DNA from: a virus
Direction: 5' to 3' (one strand)
Virus record (IMG/VR): IMGVR_UViG_3300028146_000008
Coordinates: 1 to 64,000 of that record
Length of the DNA: 64,000 nt
The position numbers were made by a program, and so were the translations under genes. The notes under the pieces are model-generated. The model was given only the letters and a program-made list of their open reading frames with translations. It was not told the DNA's origin and ran no database searches. This document shows, piece by piece, positions 33,451-42,227 of the stretch. Positions within the stretch are counted from its first letter, which is position 1; every line of letters begins with the position of its first letter.

Positions 33451-35577
33451 TTATCCAACCATCTGGCCGGAACCGAGGCCCATCGTTGGCGCGTTAGCAC
33501 CTAGAAGGGCTTCTGGTTCGGCGGATTTTTCTGCGATGACTCGGAAGATGTCTCGAACCGCTCTGGCTTCGTTTTCCTGGTCAATTAGCTGTTGGCTCTC
33601 TTGCATCTTGCGGGCGTCCGCTTGCTGGTCTATTTGCGCCTTCATTTGCATTTGAGCGGCAGGCGAGTTAGCTTGCAGACGCTGAATTTCTTCCGCACTC
33701 ATATCTTCAATAATGCTGTAGTAGTTCTTCCAGCCTGAGATGTCGTGAACCATGTGGAAGAGTTCTTCCACGTTCACTTTCTTCTGGTTCACTTCGTTCA
33801 ACTGTTTCATCAGCGGTTGATTCTCGAATAGCTGCAGCATCATAAAGAGTGACTGCGCCATCTGAGATTTCGCGGCTAGGTGGGACCCGGCCAATACTTC
33901 AAATTCCGCAGGCGAATTCAGGAAATCGCCGGAATCAAAAGTCGCCCATTCTTTTCCAAAATGCTCGCCGAGAAGTTGCTTGATATACGCCATCGGCATC
34001 TTCTCTTTGTTGAGAGTATGCATTTTGTAAATCAAGGGCTCGTAGACTTGGCGCACAAACGCTTCGGCGAATCCACCGATGCGGTTCATCGTGGCTTGGA
34101 TGACGCCCGCTGCGCCCGTGCCGGTACGCATTGCGCCGCCACGAGTGGTGGAAGCGCCCATCGTAAGTTGCTGGTTTGCGCCCGAGGTCATTTCGACCCG
34201 GCTCTGGGAGAGAGCGATTTGCTGTACGACTTCCGCAGGAATGTTCGGCTGCTGCATTAAGGTCAGAGCCTTAGTGGTGTCGCCGTCTACCGCGATAATC
34301 CCGCCGATTCGTTGTCTGATTTGTTGTTCCTGAACGTTAGCCCCGCGAGAGCGAACGAACATAGGATTGACAATGAGATCAGCCAAATCCAGGCAGGCGT
34401 TGATGAGACCGGCTTGAACACGTTGTTCGACCCCGATAACGCGACCAAGACCCAGACCCCAAAAAGCGTTAGGTATGTTCCACCAGTTGACACTAAGGAA
34501 TGGAATACATCCGAACTCGTTTGGCTCATTACGGATTACCTTGACGCGCTGGAGAACGGTGATTACTTTGTCGTTGTCCCAGCGTTCCAGAACTTCCAGC
34601 GGTTCATCGAGTGGATCCGCAGTAGATGCTTCAAACTGAGGCTTCGCGTGATGGACCTGGGTGGTTCCCTGGCTCCCCATCATTTCGGTGCTTCCACCGA
34701 CCGTCGCAGCTTCCTTGGGCCTCTCGAACCAAGATTTAATCGTGGCTTCGCTCGGGAGGTCGTACCGCTTTTTCAGTACCTGTTTGCCGTTTTCGGTGGT
34801 GACGTACTCTTCATCCTTCAACTTAATGAGGTCTTTGTACGTCAGATACATTTTGTCGATAACAAACTTCGCTTTGCGAATGTCAGGGACTTTTAGTCCC
34901 GGATCGACGAGTGTGAACCGGATATCTTTTGCTTCAAATGTGGTGCGATGAACCTGTTTGTCTTTTTCTACTTTTTTGTACGTTTGGGAGTCTTTGGTTT
35001 CGATAACCGTGGGTTCGGCTCCGGGGACTGGGAGGGCGGCAATCTTAACCCCCTTCTCCAACGGTTCATATTTCGTTTCTTTTTTGACAAAGCTTTCAAA
35101 GCCCCACTTCCAAATACCAGTGCCAAAGTTCAGGGCCGAGAAAAGGCCCCAATCGGTTTCTTGGCGGAAACCCATCTCATCTTGTTCGATTGAAATCAGC
35201 GACCGGATCGCTCGGGTTATGTTTTCGCTTCTGGACGGGCGTGGTCGCAGAATGAAGGCCGGTGTTTCGTAAAACAGACCGTTCATCACCTGGGGGTGGA
35301 TGGAGTTAACTGTTTCGGCGACTACGAACCGGTTCACATTGGAACGGGGGACCGTAGTTTGCTCCCACATCCGGATAGACGGTGGGGATTGATACAGCCC
35401 ATCGGCTTCGCGCCACCGCAGCGTCCAATAATTTGTTTGCAGCCAAGCCTCTGTGTTGATCGTATCGTTCACGCAGAGTTGAAGTGCGCCGTCCTTAGTT
35501 ACTTCGCTAGGACTTTTAAATTGGCTTACTTCCGGCTGCTGATTAGGATTTGCTGGATCGGGCGTGACGTGGGCCAT
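33451..35577 (-). CDS. Portal protein
   Basis: 708 residues. 'NRFVVAETVNSIHPQVMNG', 'SLISIEQDEMGFRQETDWGL', 'GCIPFLSVNWWNIPNAFWGL' and 'INACLDLADLIVNPMFVRS' follow the layout of podovirus portal proteins (crown, wing, stem helix around residues 380-420). The C-terminal 100 residues are Gln-rich and helical. Dodecamers form the DNA entry vertex. It sits between terminase and capsid genes and its ATG overlaps the preceding stop. Confidence 0.92.
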   Translation of the reverse strand: MAHVTPDPANPNQQPEVSQFKSPSEVTKDGALQLCVNDTINTEAWLQTNYWTLRWREADGLYQSPPSIRMWEQTTVPRSNVNRFVVAETVNSIHPQVMNGLFYETPAFILRPRPSRSENITRAIRSLISIEQDEMGFRQETDWGLFSALNFGTGIWKWGFESFVKKETKYEPLEKGVKIAALPVPGAEPTVIETKDSQTYKKVEKDKQVHRTTFEAKDIRFTLVDPGLKVPDIRKAKFVIDKMYLTYKDLIKLKDEEYVTTENGKQVLKKRYDLPSEATIKSWFERPKEAATVGGSTEMMGSQGTTQVHHAKPQFEASTADPLDEPLEVLERWDNDKVITVLQRVKVIRNEPNEFGCIPFLSVNWWNIPNAFWGLGLGRVIGVEQRVQAGLINACLDLADLIVNPMFVRSRGANVQEQQIRQRIGGIIAVDGDTTKALTLMQQPNIPAEVVQQIALSQSRVEMTSGANQQLTMGASTTRGGAMRTGTGAAGVIQATMNRIGGFAEAFVRQVYEPLIYKMHTLNKEKMPMAYIKQLLGEHFGKEWATFDSGDFLNSPAEFEVLAGSHLAAKSQMAQSLFMMLQLFENQPLMKQLNEVNQKKVNVEELFHMVHDISGWKNYYSIIEDMSAEEIQRLQANSPAAQMQMKAQIDQQADARKMQESQQLIDQENEARAVRDIFRVIAEKSAEPEALLGANAPTMGLGSGQMVG

Positions 35578-35888
35578 TATCGAGTGATCTTTATTCCTGA
35601 GAAATCCGCTTTATTTGTGCATTGTTCACAAGGTGCGTATTTCTTCTTCAATTCGTAAAAGACGCTGCCTAGAAAACCTACGGCCAACGTTTGATAGATG
35701 TCGCCCTTACAAAGAATGAGCGAAATCCAAAATCCCGTGCATACGGGGCAATCCCACAACTCTTTAAGAAGATTTGGTAGCTTCGGCAGGCGGGACTTGA
35801 GCTTGTGGGCTAGGCTGCTGTCCACCGCCAAATAGACCGCTTGAGTTTGCGCCAACGAGATCAAAATGATTTTTAGCAAGTCGTTCAT
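35577..35888 (-). CDS. DUF1360-like membrane protein
   Basis: About 103 residues from ATG 35888 with AGGAAG upstream. 'WDCPVCTGFWISLILC' with the preceding helix (LISLAQTQAVYLAVDSSLAH) and a later membrane helix (QTLAVGFLGSVFYELKKKY) match the DUF1360 pattern; a CEQC pair ends the protein. The first 125 nt overlap the disordered tail of the glutaredoxin gene in another frame. A thiol-containing membrane protein beside a glutaredoxin could be a redox pair, which is inference. Confidence 0.75.
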   Translation of the reverse strand: MNDLLKIILISLAQTQAVYLAVDSSLAHKLKSRLPKLPNLLKELWDCPVCTGFWISLILCKGDIYQTLAVGFLGSVFYELKKKYAPCEQCTNKADFSGIKITR

Positions 35889-36129
35889 ACGCTTCCTGAT
35901 TGAATCCAATCACTATCTCGTTGCTGGCTCGGTGCCAAAGTACGGGATAGTTTTCTTGGCCGGTGACTTCCTTAATTCCTTTAATGATGATCGGATCGTT
36001 GTTGGCAATTACTAGAAGGGCGGGAATATTTCGGGCTCGCAAGAATGTCTCCGCTTGGGAGCAGTGCGGGCACCCGAGTAATCCGTAAAGCGTGAACTGC
36101 GGTATAGTGACTTGCTGTGTTTGTTCCAT
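35764..36129 (-). CDS. Glutaredoxin-like protein
   Basis: 121 residues. 'FTLYGLLGCPHCSQAETFL' carries the CPHC redox site (residues 20-23), 'YPVLWHRASNEIVIGFNQEA' the TVP-type and G-F elements (Tyr-Pro here). The Gly/Gln/Pro-rich tail after residue 95 is disordered and overlaps the next gene. Phage glutaredoxins usually serve ribonucleotide reductase; none is visible in this window. Confidence 0.88.
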   Translation of the reverse strand: MEQTQQVTIPQFTLYGLLGCPHCSQAETFLRARNIPALLVIANNDPIIIKGIKEVTGQENYPVLWHRASNEIVIGFNQEAYERLAKNHFDLVGANSSGLFGGGQQPSPQAQVPPAEATKSS

Positions 36130-36151
36130 TGTTCCTCTTGGGAGCGTGTAA

Positions 36152-38008
36152 TCACGTTCCTAGTAACTGCTCGTCGTAATTTTTTATAATCGGCATCCCT
36201 TCCCAGTGAGTGGGAGGCGGGACCACGACTTCTTTCGGAAGATCGTAGCCGTCTGTTTTCCAGTGCTGGCCAGTCTCGTTTAGCGGATTCTCGCGGTGCC
36301 CGAACTGGCGCTCGCTTCTTTGCTTTTGCGCCAACACGTCCCAAGCCGCCGTGACTTTTTCTTGTTCCGTTTGCGGAATAGTTATGTCTTTCGGCAAGAA
36401 TCGGCGAAGATGGCCAATCATGTCCACCGAATCATCTTTACGGTTGGTTCCGGCTTTGAACTGAACGAACTCCCGAATGACTTGATTCATTACTTCTTTC
36501 GGAATCTGATCCGAGAAGAAGATTTGGTTATTCAGAAAGAGATTTTCAGTTCCTTCCGCGCGGGCGTTCTTAGCGCCTTTTTGGTTATCGACGGGGAACC
36601 ATTCGATAGGCGGACAGTCGTGGTATCCGACCTTGGCCAATGCTCGGAGAATATCGTTCTCTAAGAAATCAGCTCCTGGAGATTTTTCGACGCTTAATTT
36701 TTCTAGCGGACGCCACTGAACCGCTAAACCTGCAAACTGGTGGGGCAGATCGGACTTGCTGTACCGACCGAGTTTAATCGCGGCTATGTACATCCGACCG
36801 GCGTATGGTCCTTTGTCTGTAAAGAACGCTACGCCGCCCGATGAACGGTCACTGTCCGGATTATCGGTTTTTGCGAAGTCCCATGCCATTCCGACAAAAT
36901 AGGTTCCAGGTTGTGGGAACTGCTCGTGCGGAATAATCACCGCTTCGATCATTTCCTTAGTGAACTTCACGACCTTGGTTAGAGTCGGGTTGATGAGGTA
37001 CTGGCAACTGAAAATGTAGGCATCTACGTTGAGTTCGGTTTTTAGGTTCTTAAAAGACAACCGTTCAACGCCGTCGCCATCTTTCTCAAACAAAAGGCTC
37101 GCGATATCGTCTTGCGTGATCTGGTCGAGCTGCTTATTCCATGCGGATTTCTTTAGAACCCAGGCGGCTGCTTTCAGCACCTTCAGGTCTACGATTGTTT
37201 CTTCCAGCGATGAGTAAGCATCCGAAATGTCATACGGAGTACCCACATAATCACGGTAGCCGTACAGATCGACAATTGGACGAGCAAGCTTAATTTCAGC
37301 AGTAACTTTCTTGCGCGACTCTTCGTTGGCTTTAGGACCGGAGTTCGTGTTACTGACGCAATCATCGAACTTACCTACGTCGGCGTGTTTACCTGCGGTG
37401 CTCATTCCCAGGGACAGGGCCAGCAGAGTAGGTTGGGGTTGCTGTTCTTTGCGAGACCGAGACATGAATTCAAACTCGGACTCTTTTTTCTTCGCCGGTA
37501 CACAATGGGCGAAGTACAACATTTGAAATCGAGTGAGTTGTTTGTCGTCTTCGACTTGGAAGTGGGACTTGGTTTGCCGAACGAAATCGGCAGCCAATCC
37601 TTCTTCCGCCGTCATGTAGAAAACGCGAATGTTCGGAAAGCAGATGATCCACTGAATCGCATCCGCCATGTCAATGGAGGATTTGAATGTGCCGCGCGGA
37701 TAAAGAAGTAGGCGGTTCTTGATTGTGCTCTGCTTCGCTACCGCGTCTTTCCAGTTCTTCGCTTCGATGTATGGGTTCTTTTTTACGAAAAAATCATCCG
37801 TGATTGGCCGGTGGGTTTCGTCAACGAGAGATAACCCGAGAAGGTCCGTACATAGCCAGTAAAGGTCTTGCTGGCCTCGGCGGAACTCCTCTTCCCAAAC
37901 TTTCGGATCGTTGTAGCCGTATTTGAGCCAGTCCGTAGAACCCGTCTTTTCGGCAGCGCCTTTTGCTTCCTGGTAGAGCTTGTCGAAATCAAACGGGTTG
38001 TACGCCAT
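36152..38008 (-). CDS. terL: Terminase large subunit
   Basis: 618 residues. ATPase domain: Walker A variant YPRGTFKSS (residues 103-111), 'VFYMTAEEGLAADFVRQT', and the Walker B region GKHADVGKFDDCV (about 206-218). Nuclease domain: GMAWDFAKTD with Asp about 377 and a terminal acid pair in RKDDSVDMIGHL. It cuts concatemers and pumps DNA into the prohead. GAGGAG precedes ATG 38008. No small subunit is recognised nearby. Confidence 0.95.
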   Translation of the reverse strand: MAYNPFDFDKLYQEAKGAAEKTGSTDWLKYGYNDPKVWEEEFRRGQQDLYWLCTDLLGLSLVDETHRPITDDFFVKKNPYIEAKNWKDAVAKQSTIKNRLLLYPRGTFKSSIDMADAIQWIICFPNIRVFYMTAEEGLAADFVRQTKSHFQVEDDKQLTRFQMLYFAHCVPAKKKESEFEFMSRSRKEQQPQPTLLALSLGMSTAGKHADVGKFDDCVSNTNSGPKANEESRKKVTAEIKLARPIVDLYGYRDYVGTPYDISDAYSSLEETIVDLKVLKAAAWVLKKSAWNKQLDQITQDDIASLLFEKDGDGVERLSFKNLKTELNVDAYIFSCQYLINPTLTKVVKFTKEMIEAVIIPHEQFPQPGTYFVGMAWDFAKTDNPDSDRSSGGVAFFTDKGPYAGRMYIAAIKLGRYSKSDLPHQFAGLAVQWRPLEKLSVEKSPGADFLENDILRALAKVGYHDCPPIEWFPVDNQKGAKNARAEGTENLFLNNQIFFSDQIPKEVMNQVIREFVQFKAGTNRKDDSVDMIGHLRRFLPKDITIPQTEQEKVTAAWDVLAQKQRSERQFGHRENPLNETGQHWKTDGYDLPKEVVVPPPTHWEGMPIIKNYDEQLLGT

Positions 38009-38016
38009 GTCTCCTC

Positions 38017-38664
38017 TTAGGGCATTGAAGGTGCGGCGGCTGCGGGGGCCGGTGCTGCGCTTGACGGGGCCGGGGCTGCTGGAGCCGCTTCGCCCGCGCC
38101 GAGCATCTGCTTTAGTTTCTCAACCAGATCGCCGCCATCTTTCACAGCGTAACTGTTTTCGTTATCGTCCATTCCGACCTTATCCGGACGGGTGTGCATC
38201 TGGTGCTTCACAGTGTGTGAACCATCGGAGTGGTGCTCGATGTGTGTATGCTTGATTCCGTGCTTCGGCTTCTTGCTGCCACCCAGACCGGAGGTTGCTT
38301 TGTCCATCACGGCTTTCTTCATTTCTGGCTTGGCTTCGGACTTCATCGCGGGCTTTGCTTCTTTGTTATCTTTTGCGGGAATCACTTTTTCATCCTTATG
38401 TAATTCATATAAACCTGTTTTTGGAACCGTTCCGCCCTTTTTGAAACTTCCAAGGGCTTTCGCCTGTTCGCCGCGATACTTGATTCCAGCGGCGGCATCG
38501 CTTGCTTCTTTTCCGATTCCATTTGATGGAGCGGGAGAAGCAGGAGCGGCAGGTTTAGGAGACGGTCTTTCGGGTCCACGAACGGACGCTTGAAATCTGT
38601 TGGCATCAGCCAGTGTGTTCTTAGCAGAAGCTAAGGCGCGTTTGACAAAATCGTTATCCGGCAT
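38017..38664 (-). CDS. Hypothetical Ala/Pro/Lys-rich protein
   Basis: 215 residues from ATG 38664, immediately before terminase. The N-terminus is basic and helical, the middle Lys-rich (KEAKPAMKSEAKPEMKKAV), then HIEHHSDGSHTVKHQMH, a His-rich strand motif seen in other phage proteins, and an Ala/Pro tail. By position it could include the small terminase function, but no DNA-binding domain is evident. Confidence 0.8.
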   Translation of the reverse strand: MPDNDFVKRALASAKNTLADANRFQASVRGPERPSPKPAAPASPAPSNGIGKEASDAAAGIKYRGEQAKALGSFKKGGTVPKTGLYELHKDEKVIPAKDNKEAKPAMKSEAKPEMKKAVMDKATSGLGGSKKPKHGIKHTHIEHHSDGSHTVKHQMHTRPDKVGMDDNENSYAVKDGGDLVEKLKQMLGAGEAAPAAPAPSSAAPAPAAAAPSMP

Positions 38665-38665
38665 G

Positions 38666-38845
38666 TTAGGTCTTCTTCGATCTGGCTCTAAAATCGGCTT
38701 CACGAAGAACGCGGCCGGGTGTTGCTTTCTCAGGCAAGTTTTTACCCTTGGCTTCTTGATCCCACTCTTTTACTTTTTCTTTTCCGAGTGCTTTGACTCC
38801 AGATGGAGAGTTCGCCCACCGAAGTTGTTTTTTACTTAGTGGCAC
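38666..38845 (-). CDS. Small basic protein
   Basis: 59 codons including the stop, from GTG 38845 with a strong GGAGGAACC before it (MPLSKKQLRWANSPSG). 'KKQLRWANSPSGVKALG' recalls short proteins that co-occur with phage structural genes. Basic throughout; unknown function. Confidence 0.78.
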   Translation of the reverse strand: MPLSKKQLRWANSPSGVKALGKEKVKEWDQEAKGKNLPEKATPGRVLREADFRARSKKT

Positions 38846-38866
38846 GGTTCCTCCTTAGACCGAAAC

Positions 38867-38886
38867 GGGGCGGGGTGAGCCGCCCC
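38867..38886 (-). terminator. GC-rich hairpin
   Basis: Minus-strand GGGGCGG and CCGCCCC enclose a 6-nt loop, downstream of gene 38935-39531. Only a short T-run follows. Confidence 0.55.
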
Positions 38887-38934
38887 TTCGGGTTACGTTG
38901 TGGGGATTTCACCCACACTCTTTTAATTGGTTGA

Positions 38935-39531
38935 TTAGGCTTCGAGAAGGAACTGAGTCAGAGTTACGGTCGCACCGCTAAGGTTGTTGGCGGCTGCCGA
39001 AACAACACCGACTGCAAACTGAACCGGGGGTTCAGCCGCGTAGTTGGCTGTGGTGAGCGGGTTAGTGATGATGGCGCGGGCCACTGGAACGTTGGTTCCG
39101 CCGTTGGGTCCCAAACCTTCGTACCCTTGGAACACGCCCGTAAGAGCTTTGGATACGTTATCGCCTGAAAGTTCCGCTTCGATTTCCCACGGAATAGAAG
39201 CCGCAACAGCCGCTGCGTAGGTGAACACAGGCACGGCAGTTAACGCGCCGATCTGGTTACCAGCAGCCGCTGCGAAAGACGCGGTGTTGGACGCATACAG
39301 ACCGATCTGAACCGGCGTGGCCGCGCTGGTATAAGTGCCCGCGCCGAACGTGATGTAGCCTGCGGCGCGAACAGTAAACGGTTGGCCGTTCAGTTTGTTT
39401 GAACCAGGGGCGTTGAGGTTAAGCTGCGTACCGGCTCCGGGTTCTCCGGCGATAACGGTAAAAGCGGTAGTAGCTGCACCTGCGGGAACTGTCAGAGAGG
39501 CAGCAGCCGGTGCTTGAGCAATAGTATACAT
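38935..39531 (-). CDS. Putative head decoration protein
   Basis: 198 residues, almost free of charged residues, rich in Ala, Thr and Gly (VPAGAATTAFTVIAG; VFTYAAAVAASIPWEIEAEL). All-beta, jelly-roll-like composition and isolation between a promoter-sized gap and a hairpin suggest an abundant virion protein such as a decoration or minor capsid protein. No family recognised. Confidence 0.8.
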   Translation of the reverse strand: MYTIAQAPAAASLTVPAGAATTAFTVIAGEPGAGTQLNLNAPGSNKLNGQPFTVRAAGYITFGAGTYTSAATPVQIGLYASNTASFAAAAGNQIGALTAVPVFTYAAAVAASIPWEIEAELSGDNVSKALTGVFQGYEGLGPNGGTNVPVARAIITNPLTTANYAAEPPVQFAVGVVSAAANNLSGATVTLTQFLLEA

Positions 39532-39617
39532 TGAGATTTTTTCCTTATTTGTTACTGATGTTTATTGGTGTTACGGAGACGTGCGCGAACGCGGACGTTT
39601 AAAACTGAGGAACTAAA

Positions 39618-40805
39618 CTACCAAGCCGATCCGTTGCGGATGGCCGAAATCAATTCAGAAATTGCGCCTTCAAAGCCGCGCGTTTCATTTCTGTAAAAAG
39701 TAGCGGACGGATACCACTTCAATTTTTTTCCCGTTCTTAGATACTTCCAGCAACTGTTTCCAGCGAGCAAGCAGGCAACGGGTTTTCCCATAGCCCCGGC
39801 TAAATGCAAAATGCTGGTATCAACGGTTACCACCGCGTCAAGATTCGCAATCAATCCTGCGGTGTCATCCCATGTGTGAAACGGGAGATTTGAAACAGGA
39901 TATGGAAGGTTTTCGCCGTGCTGTAGATTGACCCATTGTATTTTGTCGCCCGTCATGCAAACCAAACGCATGGCCTGCCCTTCGCTCAGAGAGCGAAACT
40001 TTCTTCCTCCCTGGTGATCCTCTCGGGCGGCATAACACAACCCGACAATAGGTAAACCTATGCGGGTCATTTTATATTTTTCTACGGACTCCGGTTTGGC
40101 TGTAATCGGAAGCGGATCGGGAACTTCGTGCGGCCCGATATCTAATTTAGCGGGCAAGGAAAAAGCCGTACACCAGTGGGTGGCGTTTATCTGCTCCCCA
40201 TCGGCGACCAACTTCTCTCTGGGAAACACTCTTTCAAAAAAAGAAAACAATTCGGCGTATGGATAGAATTTCCAGTTGACGCCTTTCTTGTCTAGCTCGG
40301 GAAGCCACCGGGGATAGGATAGTCGGTCCCCCGCTCCACCTTCATTGATAACCAAAAGTTCGTGGCCATCCGGCAGGGGTTCTCCATTCCATTCTTGGAC
40401 AGCTCTCGGAAGGAGAAGGTGATGAGCTGCGCCTTGCTGAGACGGGCGGCAGTTATCATAGATCGACCATGCTTGCTTCCATAGACCGGCTTTCAAAAGA
40501 GCTTCGCCGTACCCCATTCGGACATACATATCGCCGGGGTCAAGCCAGTAAGCCTGTTCGACTACCTGGGTAGATTCTTTATGTCGTCCTAGCTCCTTTA
40601 AAACCAAGGCCAGATTCATTCCGATGTCCGCTTGCTTATTCTTTCGCCAAGCTGCTTCGGCTAGAGGAAGAGATTTCTCTACGTCACCGAGGGTAAAATA
40701 GCAAGCAGACAGGTCTTTTAGTAATTCGGCGGTAGGCCGAACTTGGCAAATCGCGTCGAGACCTCGGATTACTTGTTTAGCGGTTTCTACAGAAAGCGGC
40801 TGCAT
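39618..40805 (-). CDS. TPR-glycosyltransferase (GT-B, GT9/GT41-like), paralogue B
   Basis: 395 residues with the same plan as 26109-27380. TPR-like pairs occupy residues 20-130 (CYFTLGDVEKSLPLAEAAW; ALVLKELGRHKESTQVVEQA). The catalytic half has LLVINEGGAGDRLSYPRWLP, IVGLCYAAREDHQGG, a Tyr/His-rich loop and 'DAVVTVDTSILHLAGAMGKP'. It probably transfers a sugar to protein or glycan. It forms a coupled group with two methyltransferases and a cupin (start and stop overlaps of one to four bases). Confidence 0.88.
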   Translation of the reverse strand: MQPLSVETAKQVIRGLDAICQVRPTAELLKDLSACYFTLGDVEKSLPLAEAAWRKNKQADIGMNLALVLKELGRHKESTQVVEQAYWLDPGDMYVRMGYGEALLKAGLWKQAWSIYDNCRPSQQGAAHHLLLPRAVQEWNGEPLPDGHELLVINEGGAGDRLSYPRWLPELDKKGVNWKFYPYAELFSFFERVFPREKLVADGEQINATHWCTAFSLPAKLDIGPHEVPDPLPITAKPESVEKYKMTRIGLPIVGLCYAAREDHQGGRKFRSLSEGQAMRLVCMTGDKIQWVNLQHGENLPYPVSNLPFHTWDDTAGLIANLDAVVTVDTSILHLAGAMGKPVACLLAGNSCWKYLRTGKKLKWYPSATFYRNETRGFEGAISELISAIRNGSAW

Positions 40806-41395
40806 TATACTTTCTTAATGAACTTCATGTTTGGCGAGGTTTCATACCCGCCGAGTTCAATAAAATCTTCTTTCGGGATTACTTCGTTCACCGCTGCCTG
40901 AACTCCTGGAAAAGCCCAATCGTGGAATACCACGATCCCGTCATGCGACAGCATCGGCCAAAAATGAGTGAGCGCTACTTGGTGAGAACTGTAGTGGTCC
41001 GAATCCATGAAAATCAGGGATAGCGGACGTGGAGGGAAAGTCGGAATCGTGTCTTCGTGCTTTCCGCGAACTAAAACAATTTCAAAAGGTTTAACGGTTT
41101 CCTTTATTTCTTCCCAATCCGTGTTCGCGAAGTTCTCAAACCCGACTCCTTCGCCATAAGGCAAGCCGCCAAAAGTATCGAAGGCGTAAACTCTTTTTTC
41201 GACTCGGGGTGTTCTCTGATATTCGAGAACCGTCGCCGCCATCGCAATGGATGCTCCGCATTTGTAACTTCCGACCTCAACGATATCCCCTGGGATATGC
41301 GTAACGTGGGAGACCGCCTTGGTTAGATCAATTATGTTATTTGGGTGGCAATCCGAACGGGACTTAGCGAGTTCTATGGCTTCTTGAAAATTCAC
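40805..41395 (-). CDS. SAM-dependent methyltransferase (TylF-like)
   Basis: 196 residues. 'IPGDIVEVGSYKCGASI' is the SAM-binding loop, 'RVYAFDTFGGLPYGEGVGFE' and 'LSLIFMDSDHYSSHQVALTH' the motifs of macrocin O-methyltransferase-like enzymes, and GIVVFHDWAFPGVQAAVNE the end of the fold. Such enzymes methylate sugar hydroxyls. It lies between a second Rossmann methyltransferase and a glycosyltransferase, pointing to methylated sugar synthesis. Confidence 0.88.
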   Translation of the reverse strand: MNFQEAIELAKSRSDCHPNNIIDLTKAVSHVTHIPGDIVEVGSYKCGASIAMAATVLEYQRTPRVEKRVYAFDTFGGLPYGEGVGFENFANTDWEEIKETVKPFEIVLVRGKHEDTIPTFPPRPLSLIFMDSDHYSSHQVALTHFWPMLSHDGIVVFHDWAFPGVQAAVNEVIPKEDFIELGGYETSPNMKFIKKV

Positions 41396-41856
41396 TCCGG
41401 TCTCCGAAGAATGTTAAAGTCTGAACGAAACCCGACGTATTTCCATCCGAGGTCTTTCGCTCGCTTGATGGCTTGTGCGGATTTGGTTTGATAGTCTGAC
41501 ATCGCTATTACCTTAGCGCCTGTGGAACTAGCGATTAGAAATTCCGTAAGGCCTGTCTGCAGGTCCGGTGGGTCCAAGAAAACAGCGTCTACCCACGTTC
41601 TGGTGCTCAAGTACCGGATGTGGTCTTGAGTCAGGAAGCGGCAATACTTCGCTGTGTCTTCCCTTTCCAGTTCGCGGTGAGTGCGAAGTTGATTCTGGAA
41701 GTCCAGGTCCACTGAAATGAATTCACTTGTGAACTGCTGCTGTGCGACCCATTTTGCGATTGGCTGCGTAAACGCACTGCCAGTTTCTACAATCTGTAAA
41801 CTCTTCTTATCGAACCCGTCTAGGAGTTCGGAGATTTCTGTTTGCAAGGGGTGCAT
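41392..41856 (-). CDS. Rossmann-fold methyltransferase-like protein
   Basis: 154 residues. LQIVETGSAFTQPIAKWV (motif I with Gly-Ser), EFISVDLDFQNQL (acidic end of beta 2), WVDAVFLDPPDL (motif IV) and GAKVIAMSDYQTKS follow the class I methyltransferase order, in a shortened form. It overlaps the cupin gene by 37 nt and the TylF-like gene by 4 nt. A palindrome copy lies in the frame (FTSEFI). Confidence 0.78.
   Translation of the reverse strand: MHPLQTEISELLDGFDKKSLQIVETGSAFTQPIAKWVAQQQFTSEFISVDLDFQNQLRTHRELEREDTAKYCRFLTQDHIRYLSTRTWVDAVFLDPPDLQTGLTEFLIASSTGAKVIAMSDYQTKSAQAIKRAKDLGWKYVGFRSDFNILRRPE
41721..41735. repeat. Dispersed palindrome copy, ATTCACTTGTGAACT
   Basis: Inside the methyltransferase-like gene 41392-41856; two-base centre. 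Confidence 0.75.
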
Positions 41857-42227
41857 TCGATTGGCCCCGATTCCGTGATCCGAAAAACATCTGATTCCCG
41901 ATGAGTTGTTGATATTTCGAGAATCACTGCCCCCTCTTTGCTAGAAAATCTGTGCAAAGTGTTTGGCTCGATGGTGCGCTTATCTCCGATACTTAAAAAC
42001 TCTTCAAACGGGTTTCCGCGAACATCGCGTTGTTCCAGAGTCAGAGCCCCGCTAAGAATCAGAAAATCTTCCTTCTTTTGTTCGTGCCGATGCAGGGATG
42101 ATTGAAACCCGGCGTTCAAAAACAAAATCTTGGCGCAATACGAATCCGTATTCGTCAGCCACCATTCTTCCCCGTAAACTTTCGGAACTCGGTGGATTGG
42201 CCGAAGATGATCTAGTTCGATCTTCAC
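41820..42227 (-). CDS. Cupin sugar-isomerase-like protein
   Basis: 135 residues. The cupin motifs are 'SSLHRHEQKKEDFLILSGAL' (two His and a Glu) and IEPNTLHRFSSKEGAV with ILEISTTHRESDVFRI. The EISTTH..D..R ending is shared with D-lyxose isomerase-like and sugar-acid cupins. It may isomerise or epimerise a sugar precursor for the adjacent transferase. Coupled to 42224-42604. Confidence 0.85.
   Translation of the reverse strand: MKIELDHLRPIHRVPKVYGEEWWLTNTDSYCAKILFLNAGFQSSLHRHEQKKEDFLILSGALTLEQRDVRGNPFEEFLSIGDKRTIEPNTLHRFSSKEGAVILEISTTHRESDVFRITESGPIECTPCKQKSPNS

Noticed and set aside
34312-34896. 194-codon plus-strand frame
   Set aside because: Opposite the portal gene, no start signals.
36012-36344. 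110-codon minus-strand frame over the terminase end
   Set aside because: Overlaps terminase and glutaredoxin genes and is Arg-rich without recognisable features.
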